The notes: generated by a model from the letters alone, not told the origin. Counted from the first letter of the stretch, positions 49,285-58,085 are shown. The stretch: 64,000 nt of DNA from Photorhabdus noenieputensis (GCF_018448935.1 NZ_RCWC01000002.1:45644-109643), one strand, 5' to 3'. Numbers and translations are program-made.

Positions 49285-50249
49285 TCGGAAAGATCTTCAT
49301 CAGGGGGACCCAGGCGATCCAATTCTGCCAAAATCAATGGAATTTGAGCTTCTAAATCGGCAGGTCTTTTATCTTTACTCCACCAAATAAGCGGTTCACG
49401 GCGTTTATAATCTACTTTACTGACCGCCTCTTTGCCGTTTAATAAGAATTTCACCATAAAGGCGACTGCCAGACCTTTATCATTGCCACTACTTAAGAAA
49501 GCAAAAGTATAGCTGCTGACATTAGGGATAAAGACACGTTCGATAAGGTTATTATTTTCATCCAATCCGTAGACTTTGAGATACAGAATATTGGTTTTTT
49601 CCAACATACCTAATTGTGGATAACGTGCAGCATAGGCTTTACCTTTATGCCAGGTGTAGAAAATCTGTCGTTCACGGTCGATAATTAATGGTGCCTGACG
49701 TCTCCAGAAAAATATGCAATAAACAAAAGGTGGAATAACCAGTAGATAGAGTAGTAGGAAGCCTATATCAATTTTCAAAAAAGAGTCGCTATGCCGATAG
49801 TAATTATAACGGTAATGTAAATATTTTCTCAGTGAAATTTCTTTATCATTACCAATATAGCGAGCATTTTCCATATAATCGGGTAAGTCATCACGTAGAT
49901 AAAATTCGTCACCATATTCCTCTTTTACTAGATTGACCCACCGATGGATCCCAGCTTCATCATTTTTACGGTCTTCGATAAATCCGTTAATATTCAAAAT
50001 AAGACTACTAATAATCCCTAATGTAACAGGGATTAGATTAATACTCCTAAAACGGCGTTGAGGATTGCGGATATGACACTCTTTATCATCAAGATAGTCC
50101 AGTATTTCCACATGTTTGATGGTTTCTGCATCCCTAATATCTGGTGGTGCTGCCAGAATCTCTTTTTCCCAGCATGCCAGCCGTTGGGCTGGCAATGGAT
50201 GAATAGTGGGAAACCATTTTTTGAGTATATTTTTCAATCGTTGTTTCAT
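49281..50249 (-). CDS. Array copy 6, two-TM candidate immunity protein
   Basis: 322 residues, hybrid block HIRNPQRRFRSI as in copy 13, start variant KNILKKWF and RLACWEKE. Loop EDRKNDEAGIHRW matches copy 1. Exit YCIFFWRRQ and LIERVFIPN as in copies 4 and 7. Confidence 0.88.
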   Translation of the reverse strand: MKQRLKNILKKWFPTIHPLPAQRLACWEKEILAAPPDIRDAETIKHVEILDYLDDKECHIRNPQRRFRSINLIPVTLGIISSLILNINGFIEDRKNDEAGIHRWVNLVKEEYGDEFYLRDDLPDYMENARYIGNDKEISLRKYLHYRYNYYRHSDSFLKIDIGFLLLYLLVIPPFVYCIFFWRRQAPLIIDRERQIFYTWHKGKAYAARYPQLGMLEKTNILYLKVYGLDENNNLIERVFIPNVSSYTFAFLSSGNDKGLAVAFMVKFLLNGKEAVSKVDYKRREPLIWWSKDKRPADLEAQIPLILAELDRLGPPDEDLSE

Positions 50250-51214
50250 TCGGAAAGATCTTCATCAGGGGGACCTAAGCGATCCAATTCTGCCAAAATC
50301 AATGGAATTTGAGCGTCTAAATCGGCGGGTCTTTTATCTTTACTCCACCAGATAAGCGGCTCACGACGTTTATAATCCACTTTACTGACTGCCTCTTTAC
50401 CATTTAATAAGAATTTCACCATAAAGGCGACTGCCAGCGCTTTATCATTACCACTGCTTAAAAAAGCAAAAGTATAACTGCTGACATTAGGGATAAAGCC
50501 ACGTCCTATAAGGTTATTATTTTCATCCAGTCCGTAGACTTTTAGGAAAAAAATATTAGTTTTTTCTGCCATACCGACTTGTGGATAACGAGCAACATAG
50601 GCTTTGCCTTTATACCAGGTATAAAAGATCTGCCGTTCGCGATCGATAATTAATGGTGCCTGGCGGCGTAAGAAAAAGATGGCCCAGACAAAAGGAGGAA
50701 TAATCAGCAGATAGAGCAGAAGGAAACTTATATCAATTATGAGCAATCGGGTGCTACTTGGGTAAAAAGTATAACGATAATATAAATATTTCCTTAGTGA
50801 AATTTCTTTATCATTACCAATATAACGAGCATCTTCCATATAATCAGGTAAATCATTCCGTAGATAAAATTCTTCTCCATATTTTTTCTTCGCCAAGTTT
50901 ACCCAACTATGAATCCACGTTTCATTCTTTTTTCGCGATTCTATAAAATCATTAACGTTTAATACCAGGCTACTGATGAGCCCCAGTGTAACCGGGATTA
51001 AAGCAATACTCCGAGCGCGGCGTTGAGTGTTACGAATACGGCATTCCTTATTATCAAGGTAGTCTAGTACTTCCACATGCTTAATAGTATCTTCATTCTT
51101 AATATCTGGTGGTACCGCCAGAATTTCTTTTTCCCAGCGTGCCAGCCGTTGGGCTGGCAATGGATGGATAGTGGGAAACCATTTTTTGAGTAAGTTTTTT
51201 AATCGCTGTTTCAT
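50246..51214 (-). CDS. Array copy 5, two-TM candidate immunity protein
   Basis: 322 residues, type A block in the form CRIRNTQRRARSI, with the variant IKNEDTIKHVEVLDYL before it. First helix GLISSLVLNV. Loop ESRKKNETWIHSW, pre-TM2 YTFYPSSTRLLIIDISF as in copy 13, exit WAIFFLRRQ. NIFFLKVYG is private. Confidence 0.88.
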   Translation of the reverse strand: MKQRLKNLLKKWFPTIHPLPAQRLARWEKEILAVPPDIKNEDTIKHVEVLDYLDNKECRIRNTQRRARSIALIPVTLGLISSLVLNVNDFIESRKKNETWIHSWVNLAKKKYGEEFYLRNDLPDYMEDARYIGNDKEISLRKYLYYRYTFYPSSTRLLIIDISFLLLYLLIIPPFVWAIFFLRRQAPLIIDRERQIFYTWYKGKAYVARYPQVGMAEKTNIFFLKVYGLDENNNLIGRGFIPNVSSYTFAFLSSGNDKALAVAFMVKFLLNGKEAVSKVDYKRREPLIWWSKDKRPADLDAQIPLILAELDRLGPPDEDLSE

Positions 51215-52179
51215 TCGGAAAGATCTTCATCAGGGGGACCTAAGCGATCCAATTCTGCCAAAATCAAAGGAATTTGAGCGTCTAAATCGGCAGGTCTTTT
51301 ATCTTTACTCCACCAGATAAGCGGCTCACGGCGTTTATAATCCACTTTACTGACCACCTCTTTGCCGTTTAATAAGAATTTTACCATAAAGGCGACTGCC
51401 AGCGCTTTATCATTGCCACTGCTTAAAAAAGCAAAAGTATAGCTGCTGACATTAGGGATAAAGACACGTTCGATAAGGTTGTTATTTTCATCCAGTCCGT
51501 AGACTTTGAGATACAGAATATTGGTTTTTTCCAACATACCTAATTGTGGATAACGGGCAGCATAGGCTTTACCTTTATGCCAAGTGTAGAAAATCTGTCG
51601 TTCACGGTCGATAATTAATGGTGCCTGACGTCTCCAGAAAAATATGCAATATACAAAGGGTGGAATAATCAGTAGGTAAAGTAGCAGGAAACTTATATCA
51701 ATTATGAGTAGTTGAGAGCTACTTGGGAAAAAAGTATAACGATAATATAAATATTTCCTTAATGAAATTTCTTTATCGTTACCGATATAACGGACATCTT
51801 CCATATCAGCAGGTAGATCATTACGTAGATAAAATTTTTCGCCATAGTCTTTTTTTGCATAACCGACCCATCTATGAATAGCTTCCTCATTTTTTTTTCT
51901 TGATTCTATAAAATCGTTAACATTTAACACCAGACTACTAATAATCCCCAGAGTAACTGGAATTAGAACAATACTCCGATAACGACGCTGAGGATTCCTA
52001 ACCCAGCACTCCTTATTATTAAGGTTATCTAATATCTCCACATGTTTAATGGTTTTTTCATCCTTAATATCCGGTGGTACCGCCAGAATTTCTTTTTCCC
52101 AGCGCGCCAGTCGTTTGGCTGGCAGTGGGTGAATAGTGGGAAACCATTTTTTGAGTAAGTTTTTTAATCGTTGTTTCAT
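51211..52179 (-). CDS. Array copy 4, two-TM candidate immunity protein
   Basis: 322 residues, type B block in the private form WVRNPQRRYRSI, start variant PAKRLARWEKE. Loop ESRKKNEEAIHRW then NDLPADMEDVRYIGND. Pre-TM2 YTFFPSSSQLLIIDISF, exit YCIFFWRRQ, C-terminal LIERVFIPN and the private GKEVVSKVDYK. Confidence 0.88.
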   Translation of the reverse strand: MKQRLKNLLKKWFPTIHPLPAKRLARWEKEILAVPPDIKDEKTIKHVEILDNLNNKECWVRNPQRRYRSIVLIPVTLGIISSLVLNVNDFIESRKKNEEAIHRWVGYAKKDYGEKFYLRNDLPADMEDVRYIGNDKEISLRKYLYYRYTFFPSSSQLLIIDISFLLLYLLIIPPFVYCIFFWRRQAPLIIDRERQIFYTWHKGKAYAARYPQLGMLEKTNILYLKVYGLDENNNLIERVFIPNVSSYTFAFLSSGNDKALAVAFMVKFLLNGKEVVSKVDYKRREPLIWWSKDKRPADLDAQIPLILAELDRLGPPDEDLSE

Positions 52180-53144
52180 TCGGAAAGATCTTCATCAGGG
52201 GGACCTAAGCGATCCAATTCTGCCAAAATCAATGGAATTTGAGCATCTAAATCGGCGGGTCTTTTATCTTTACTCCACCAAATAAGCGGCTCACGGCGTT
52301 TATAATCCACCTTACTGACCGCCTCTTTGCCGTTTAATAAGAATTTCACCATAAAGGCGACTGCCAGACCTTTATCATTGCCACTGCTTAAAAAAGCAAA
52401 AGAATAACTGCTGACGTTAGGGATAAAACCACGCCCGATAAGTTGATTGTTTTCGTCCAGTCCATACACTTTGAGATAAAAAATATTAGTTTTTTCCCCC
52501 ATGCCTACTTGTGGATAGCGGGCGGCATAGGCTTTACCTTTGTACCAGGTGTAAAAAATTTGCCATTCACGGTCGATAATTAATGGCGCTTGTCGGAGAG
52601 AAAAAAACACACCCCAAACAAAAGGTGGAATAATCAGTAGGTAAAGTAGTAAAAATGCCATATCGGTTAAAAAAATATCATCACTATATTTATAATAATT
52701 ATAGCGATAATGCAGATATTTTCTCAGAGAGATTTCTTTATCGTTACCAATATAACGGGCATCTTCCATATAATTGGGCAAATCATTGCGAAAATAAAAC
52801 TCTTCGCCATATTTTCCCTTTACCAACTCTATCCAATAACGAAGATTAGATTCAGCACTTTTTCGCTCTTCTATAAAATCATTCACTGTTAATAACAGGC
52901 TAGTAATTAATCCTAGTGTTACCGGGATTAAGGTAATACTTCGGAAGCGACGTTGGGGATTTCTAACCCAGCATTCCTTATCGTTAAGGCTATCCAGTAT
53001 TTCCACGTGCTTAATGGTTTCCTCGTTCTTGATATCCGGTGGTGCCGCCAGAATCTCTTTTTCCCAACGAGCCAGCCGTTGGGCTGGCAAAGGATGAATA
53101 GTGGGAAACCATTTTTTAAGTAAGTTTTTTAATCGTTGCTTCAT
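52176..53144 (-). CDS. Array copy 3, two-TM candidate immunity protein
   Basis: 322 residues, type B block, loop EERKSAESNLRYWIELVKGK, near-twin of copy 12 from residue 50 to 182. The C-terminal domain instead follows copy 8 (GMGEKTNIFYLK). Private change IIDREWQIFYTW, a W in place of R in the invariant stretch after the second helix. Confidence 0.88.
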   Translation of the reverse strand: MKQRLKNLLKKWFPTIHPLPAQRLARWEKEILAAPPDIKNEETIKHVEILDSLNDKECWVRNPQRRFRSITLIPVTLGLITSLLLTVNDFIEERKSAESNLRYWIELVKGKYGEEFYFRNDLPNYMEDARYIGNDKEISLRKYLHYRYNYYKYSDDIFLTDMAFLLLYLLIIPPFVWGVFFSLRQAPLIIDREWQIFYTWYKGKAYAARYPQVGMGEKTNIFYLKVYGLDENNQLIGRGFIPNVSSYSFAFLSSGNDKGLAVAFMVKFLLNGKEAVSKVDYKRREPLIWWSKDKRPADLDAQIPLILAELDRLGPPDEDLSE

Positions 53145-54109
53145 TCGGAAAGATCTTCATCAGGGGGACCTAAGCGATCCAATTCGGCCAAAATCAACGG
53201 AATTTGAGCTTCTAAATCGGCAGGTCTTTTATCTTTACTCCACCAGATAAGCGGCTCACGGCGTTTATAATCCACTTTACTGACCGCCTCTTTACCGTTT
53301 AATAAGAATTTCACCATAAAAGCGACTGCCAGAGCTTTATCATTGCCACTACTTAAGAAGGCAAAAGAATAACTGCTGACGTTAGGGATAAAACCACGCC
53401 CGATAAGTTGATTGTTCTCGTCTAGGCCGTAGACTTTGAGGAACAGAATATTAGTTTTTTCTGCCATGCCTACTTGTGGATAGCGGGCAGCATAAGCTTT
53501 GCCTTTATACCAGGTGTAAAAAATCTGTCGTTCACGGTCGATAATTAATGGAGCTTGTCGGCGTAAAAAAAAGATGGCCCAGACAAAAGGAGGAATAATC
53601 AGTAGGTAAAGCAATAAAAATGCCATATCAGTTATTAAAATATTATTGCTATATTCATAATGGTTATAGCGATAATATAGGTATTTTCTTAGGGAAATTT
53701 CTTTATCATAAGAAATATATTCATACTTTTTAAGAAAATCCGGTAGAGCAGGATCCAAATAAAATTTCTCACCATAATCTTTTTTTGCATCGTTAACAGA
53801 CCAAAGCAGATTCTTTTCTGCTGCCCGCCATGTTTCAATAAAATCGTTAACGTTTAGTACTAGGCTACTAATAATCCCCAGTGTGACCGGGATCAAAGCA
53901 ATACTCCGAGCGCGGCGTTGGGTGTTGCGAATATGACACTCCTTATCATCAAGATAGTCCAGTATTTCCACGTGCTTAATGGCTTCTGCATCCTTAATAT
54001 CTGGTGGTGCTGCCAGAATTTCTTTTTCCCAGCGTGCCAGCCGTTGGGCTGGCAATGGATGGATAGTGGGAAACCATTTTTTGAGTAAGTTTTTTAATCG
54101 TTGTTTCAT
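53141..54109 (-). CDS. Array copy 2, two-TM candidate immunity protein
   Basis: 322 residues, type A block YLDDKECHIRNTQRRARSI, loop of the ETWRAAEK family (with copies 7 and 11) ending in the private EYISYDKEIS. Exit WAIFFLRRQ. The start region has DAEAIKHVE. Confidence 0.88.
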   Translation of the reverse strand: MKQRLKNLLKKWFPTIHPLPAQRLARWEKEILAAPPDIKDAEAIKHVEILDYLDDKECHIRNTQRRARSIALIPVTLGIISSLVLNVNDFIETWRAAEKNLLWSVNDAKKDYGEKFYLDPALPDFLKKYEYISYDKEISLRKYLYYRYNHYEYSNNILITDMAFLLLYLLIIPPFVWAIFFLRRQAPLIIDRERQIFYTWYKGKAYAARYPQVGMAEKTNILFLKVYGLDENNQLIGRGFIPNVSSYSFAFLSSGNDKALAVAFMVKFLLNGKEAVSKVDYKRREPLIWWSKDKRPADLEAQIPLILAELDRLGPPDEDLSE

Positions 54110-55074
54110 TCGGAAAGATCTTCATCAGGGGGACCTAAGCGATCCAATTCGGCCAGAATCAACGGAATTTGAGCTTCTAAATCGGCAGGTCTTTTATCTT
54201 TACTCCACCAGATAAGCGGTTCACGACGTTTATAATCCACCTTACTGACTGCCTCTTTGCCATTTAATAAGAATTTCACCATAAAAGCCAGCGCCAAACC
54301 TTTATCATTGCCACTGCTTAAAAAAGCAAAAGAATAACTGCTGACATTAGGGATAAAACCACGCCCGATAAGTTGATTGTTCTCGTCCAGACCGTAGACT
54401 TTGAGGAACAGAATATTAGTTTTTTCTGCCATGCCTACTTGTGGATAACGAGCGGCATAGGCTTTGCCTTTATACCAGGTGTAAAAAATTTGCCGTTCAC
54501 GGTCGATAATTAATGGAGCTTGACGGCGTAAGAAAAAGATGGCCCAGACAAAAGGAGGAATAATCAGTAGATAGAGTAGCAGAAAACCTATATCAATTTT
54601 CAAAAAGGAGTCGCTGTGCAGATAATAGTTATAACGGTAATGTAAATATTTTTTTAGGGAGATTTCTTTATCGTTACCAATATAACGGGCATCTTCCATA
54701 TAGTCTGGTAAATCGTTACGTAGATAAAATTCTTCACCATATTTCTTCTTTACCAATGCTACCCAACTATGGATACCTGCTTCATCATTTTTACGGTCTT
54801 CGATAAATCCGTTAATATTTAAAATAAGACTACTAATAATTCCTAATGTAACAGGAATCAAAGCAATACTCCGGGCACGGCGTTGAGTGTTACGGATATG
54901 GCATTCCTTATTATCAAGGTAGTCCAATATTTCTACATGCTTAGTTGTTTCCTCATCCTTAATATCCGGTGGTGCTGCCAGAAGTTCTTTTTCCCAGCGA
55001 GCTAGCCGTTTGGTTGGCAGTGGATGAATAGTAGGAAACCATTTTTTGAGTAAGTTTTTTAGGCGTTGCTTCAT
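54106..55074 (-). CDS. Array copy 1 (effector-proximal), two-TM candidate immunity protein
   Basis: 322 residues; first gene after the effector, whose stop overlaps its start by ATGA. It is the only copy with a clear ribosome site (GGAGA 8 nt before ATG); the other junctions have none. Layout: basic cytoplasmic N-terminus (1-70, type A), helix 71-87, predicted periplasmic loop 88-158 (EDRKNDEAGIHSW...RYIGNDKEIS), helix 160-182, then a conserved C-terminal domain (IIDRERQIFYTWYKGKAYAA, IPNVSSYSFAFLSSGND, WWSKDKRPADL) resembling the DUF6708 family as I remember it. By gene order it is the prime candidate for immunity to the adjacent effector. Confidence 0.9.
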   Translation of the reverse strand: MKQRLKNLLKKWFPTIHPLPTKRLARWEKELLAAPPDIKDEETTKHVEILDYLDNKECHIRNTQRRARSIALIPVTLGIISSLILNINGFIEDRKNDEAGIHSWVALVKKKYGEEFYLRNDLPDYMEDARYIGNDKEISLKKYLHYRYNYYLHSDSFLKIDIGFLLLYLLIIPPFVWAIFFLRRQAPLIIDRERQIFYTWYKGKAYAARYPQVGMAEKTNILFLKVYGLDENNQLIGRGFIPNVSSYSFAFLSSGNDKGLALAFMVKFLLNGKEAVSKVDYKRREPLIWWSKDKRPADLEAQIPLILAELDRLGPPDEDLSE

Positions 55075-58000
55075 AGTGTACGTTCTCCATCAAAACTGCC
55101 CTTAATGGTATTTTCTGCTGTGGGTTCTTCTCCCCATAAATAACGCAGAGGGGCAATAACATTTTCTGATTGTTCATAGTACCAGTACAATTCGCTACTG
55201 CGAGGATAAACGCCTATTGTTTCTGGGAATACTATTTCTAGTGTTGCTGTATCGCCATTTAGGGTAAGTTTGGCTTGTTCCTGAGCTTCCTTGAATTTGG
55301 TATTGCGAAAAGCATCTAGGGTATATTTGCGACGGTTAATCTCAACATAATCGACGTCTTCTCCCCAGTAAGAGGTTTTAGGAGAAGTCACAAAGATTCC
55401 GCGAATATTTGAGAGGTTTATCTGAAAAGCAGGTAAGGTGAAACGATAGGTAGTGACGCCAAATCCCTCAATTATATTTAGGCTTGGCTGAATAAACAGA
55501 TTTAAAAATTCTTGATTTTCGATAACGAAATGCTTTTGCGTGTCATTATTCATGCCTCTCGCTATTTCTAATTGATTGTATATAGTAGTAGGTCTTCCCT
55601 TTTTGCCCCAAAATGCATACTTATTTCCAGCTCCCCAAAAACAGTTGTTCAGTACTTTCTCCAAATCCGACCAGGCACTGCTAGCTTGTACAATACTGCC
55701 ACCGATAAGCAAACTGGCCCCCACGATTATCGCAGTGAATACACCCGCAGTCAGGAAGGTACCTGCCGCCGCTCCGATCAAGACTGCTGTTGCTAAAATG
55801 GTAGAACCTGTTCCTATAGCAACTTGGCCATAACCTTCCATGTTATTACCCACTTTGAAAGCGTTACTGGCATCATAGAAGGAGACAATTGCGCCTAAAT
55901 ATCCCGCCACACTACCGGCAACACGGGAAAACTGGTTGACCATTGCGATATTAATAGCAGGCACTTTTAGCCCATTCATCAGTGCTTTCACTATGGGAGA
56001 GTTTACTTTGCTAGCCAACGTCGAACCGAGAGAGGTCAAATCAGCACTCATTCCAATCACCGCAGTACTAAAGCGCAACAGGTTCATATAGGAAGATCCG
56101 GGTTGTAACGGGTTGTTGCGGGCATATTCTGTTTGCATAATCACATCGGCCAGGGTGAATGCATTCAGGAACAGGCTGACACCGGTCAATGAAGAATCAA
56201 ACAGTAAACCAATAGAGGTTTTATTAGCCCCTTCTAAGGTAAAAAGCTGAACTGGCGAGTCCACACTGGTCTTAACTTCCGGCAGAGTTATCACCGGTTT
56301 ATTGCCAAGTGATTCCAGGCGTTTACTCCAGTTAATCATCCGTTCTCCGATAGCCTGTTGACGTACTGCCGGGTCAGGTCGATGGCGATTCGATTTCGAT
56401 TCCAGCCGTTTCAGCACTTCCTGATAGCTCTGTTCACTGAGTGCCACTCTGCCATCCGGTTCAATCACCACCCCCAGCGTGGATAACAGGGCCGGAACCA
56501 GTTGTTGGGTTATCTGGTCAATCGCTTTCTGGGGAAGCTGCCGGACATAACTTGAACCCTGATAAATTGCCTGATTAGTATAGGCGCAGACGGTTGCCAG
56601 AAAGGTCCCCATCCCCAGCAGAATATTATCGACGCCACTAATAAACGGGCCCTTAAGCATCGGTGATTTTACTTTGTCGTTATTTAGTACGGTGACAACC
56701 CCGGTGGTAATGGTGCGCCAGAAGTTGCCATCCCCGTTGCCGTCTGACTCTTTGGCTGCAAGCTTCGCTAAAACCTGCTGGCCGGGCAAGGATGATTGCA
56801 GGTTGCCGAGCAGGCCGGAGAGGATTTCACTGAAAAACCGGAACTCCAGCGCATCCTCTTCTTCCAGCGTCTCCTTTTCATCTTGCAGTGAAAAGAAGTA
56901 GTGAAAGTAATTTTGCAGCCCGCCGACTTGATAACTGAGGTCCGGGTTATCCGCAAAGGCTTCAAACAATTTCATAAACATCGCCTGACGCGCTTCAAAA
57001 TCTTCGGTGACTTTTTTCAATTTCGGCCAGTCGTTGTTCCAGCGGTCCTGATGAATACTGTCATCTATTTTCTTTTTCAGCTCCGGGTTTTTGGTGGCTT
57101 TGAGCTTTTCGACATAGAAACCGATAGTCAGTGGATAGATGTTGGAGGCGTTATAGCTCTGTTGCCACAAATTCAGGATAGAATAGGCTTCCACAATGTC
57201 CCGCTGACGGCCTACCGGGTCATGCAGGATCACAATCCGCGCCTGTTCATTGAAGTGCAGATAACTGTTGATTTCCTGGATAATCTTACCGGCGTCCATT
57301 TCGTAGCTGTCCTGAGTGGTCAGCGTATCAATACTGACGTCAGCCAAATCCAGTTCATTGATGTCTTTTTCAATGATGGCCTTGATGTTGGCAAACTGTT
57401 CCTGCCGGATTTTGTAATCGACAATCAGTTTTCGAAAATACTTGTTTGAGGCGTTAACCGCAAAGAGGGATTGCTTCTGTTCGAGATTGATGAACTGCAT
57501 GGTTTTCTGCCGCAGTTCAAGACTGTTGTCAATCTTAGCCAGTACCGAGGAGTGCCACGGGTGTTCACTGTAGGCGATACTGATATTGATGACATCTTTG
57601 GCGACAAACAGGAATGGATGACCTTCGCCACGAATGCCCGGCTCAGGGATAAGCCCTTCACTGGCATCTCTGCGGTTGAGGAACATGTATTTTTTAAATT
57701 TCTCTACCCGCTGTTTTTTACCGTTAACTTCTTTCTCTGACACGCAGTATTTAAAGATGTGCAGATAGCCCCGGGCCTTGCTGCCGCGGGTGGTGAGCGG
57801 GTCTTCTTCCTTGATGTATATCCAGCCGGGACGCAGCAGGCGGGCGGCATAGCCTTTGGTTTGTTGGAGTGATGAAGAGAACATCAGGGTGTGGATATCC
57901 GGCGGTGCTTCTGGTTTTTCCAGCTCCTTGCCGAAAAAGTTCACATAAGCATAGCGAACCGGGTAAATCGGTTTAACATCGCAGTCACAGGGCTGAATAT

Positions 58001-58085
58001 AAGTATCTGCTTCAAGATTTTGTGGGAACATTTCGTAAGCTTTTTCTATTAATTTGTCGAAACGTTCCTGAATGTCAGTGGTCAT
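55071..58085 (-). CDS. VasX-like T6SS effector with membrane-active C-terminal half
   Basis: A 1004-residue protein. Residues 32-120 (CDCDVKPIYPVRYAYV, RLLRPGWIYIKEED, ARGYLHIFKY) match the N-terminal region of VasX-type effectors (also labelled BTH_I2691 family). A long helical middle follows. The second half has hydrophobic segments near 480-515, 640-665, 720-745 and an especially long Ala/Gly/Ile-rich run at about 755-800, then a soluble tail. VasX of V. cholerae is a colicin-like, membrane-depolarising effector; the same action is inferred here. The ATG at 58085 is chosen over an upstream frame opening (58178) because AAGGA precedes it and its ATGA overlaps the adaptor stop. Downstream lie the fifteen candidate immunity genes. 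Confidence 0.85.
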   Translation of the reverse strand: MTTDIQERFDKLIEKAYEMFPQNLEADTYIQPCDCDVKPIYPVRYAYVNFFGKELEKPEAPPDIHTLMFSSSLQQTKGYAARLLRPGWIYIKEEDPLTTRGSKARGYLHIFKYCVSEKEVNGKKQRVEKFKKYMFLNRRDASEGLIPEPGIRGEGHPFLFVAKDVINISIAYSEHPWHSSVLAKIDNSLELRQKTMQFINLEQKQSLFAVNASNKYFRKLIVDYKIRQEQFANIKAIIEKDINELDLADVSIDTLTTQDSYEMDAGKIIQEINSYLHFNEQARIVILHDPVGRQRDIVEAYSILNLWQQSYNASNIYPLTIGFYVEKLKATKNPELKKKIDDSIHQDRWNNDWPKLKKVTEDFEARQAMFMKLFEAFADNPDLSYQVGGLQNYFHYFFSLQDEKETLEEEDALEFRFFSEILSGLLGNLQSSLPGQQVLAKLAAKESDGNGDGNFWRTITTGVVTVLNNDKVKSPMLKGPFISGVDNILLGMGTFLATVCAYTNQAIYQGSSYVRQLPQKAIDQITQQLVPALLSTLGVVIEPDGRVALSEQSYQEVLKRLESKSNRHRPDPAVRQQAIGERMINWSKRLESLGNKPVITLPEVKTSVDSPVQLFTLEGANKTSIGLLFDSSLTGVSLFLNAFTLADVIMQTEYARNNPLQPGSSYMNLLRFSTAVIGMSADLTSLGSTLASKVNSPIVKALMNGLKVPAINIAMVNQFSRVAGSVAGYLGAIVSFYDASNAFKVGNNMEGYGQVAIGTGSTILATAVLIGAAAGTFLTAGVFTAIIVGASLLIGGSIVQASSAWSDLEKVLNNCFWGAGNKYAFWGKKGRPTTIYNQLEIARGMNNDTQKHFVIENQEFLNLFIQPSLNIIEGFGVTTYRFTLPAFQINLSNIRGIFVTSPKTSYWGEDVDYVEINRRKYTLDAFRNTKFKEAQEQAKLTLNGDTATLEIVFPETIGVYPRSSELYWYYEQSENVIAPLRYLWGEEPTAENTIKGSFDGERTL

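Larger units (their letters stand above)
40596..55074 (-). repeat. Fifteen-copy tandem gene array, 965-bp period
   Basis: Fifteen successive reading frames start exactly 965 bp apart, each of 969 bp including stop, with a 4-bp ATGA overlap. The total is 15 x 965 + 4 bp. The first third and last 40% of each unit are near-identical and the middle is variable. No copy has a frameshift, indel or premature stop. The array is numbered below from the effector side (copy 1) to the distal end (copy 15), the direction of transcription. Confidence 0.97.

Noticed and set aside
40596..55074. CRISPR or non-coding satellite explanation for the regular 965-bp repeat
   Set aside because: The units are full coding frames with conserved protein blocks; there are no short direct repeats with unique spacers.
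56901..57449. 182-codon plus-strand frame inside the effector gene
   Set aside because: It is antisense to a clearly coding region, with no ribosome site or recognisable domain; a shadow frame.
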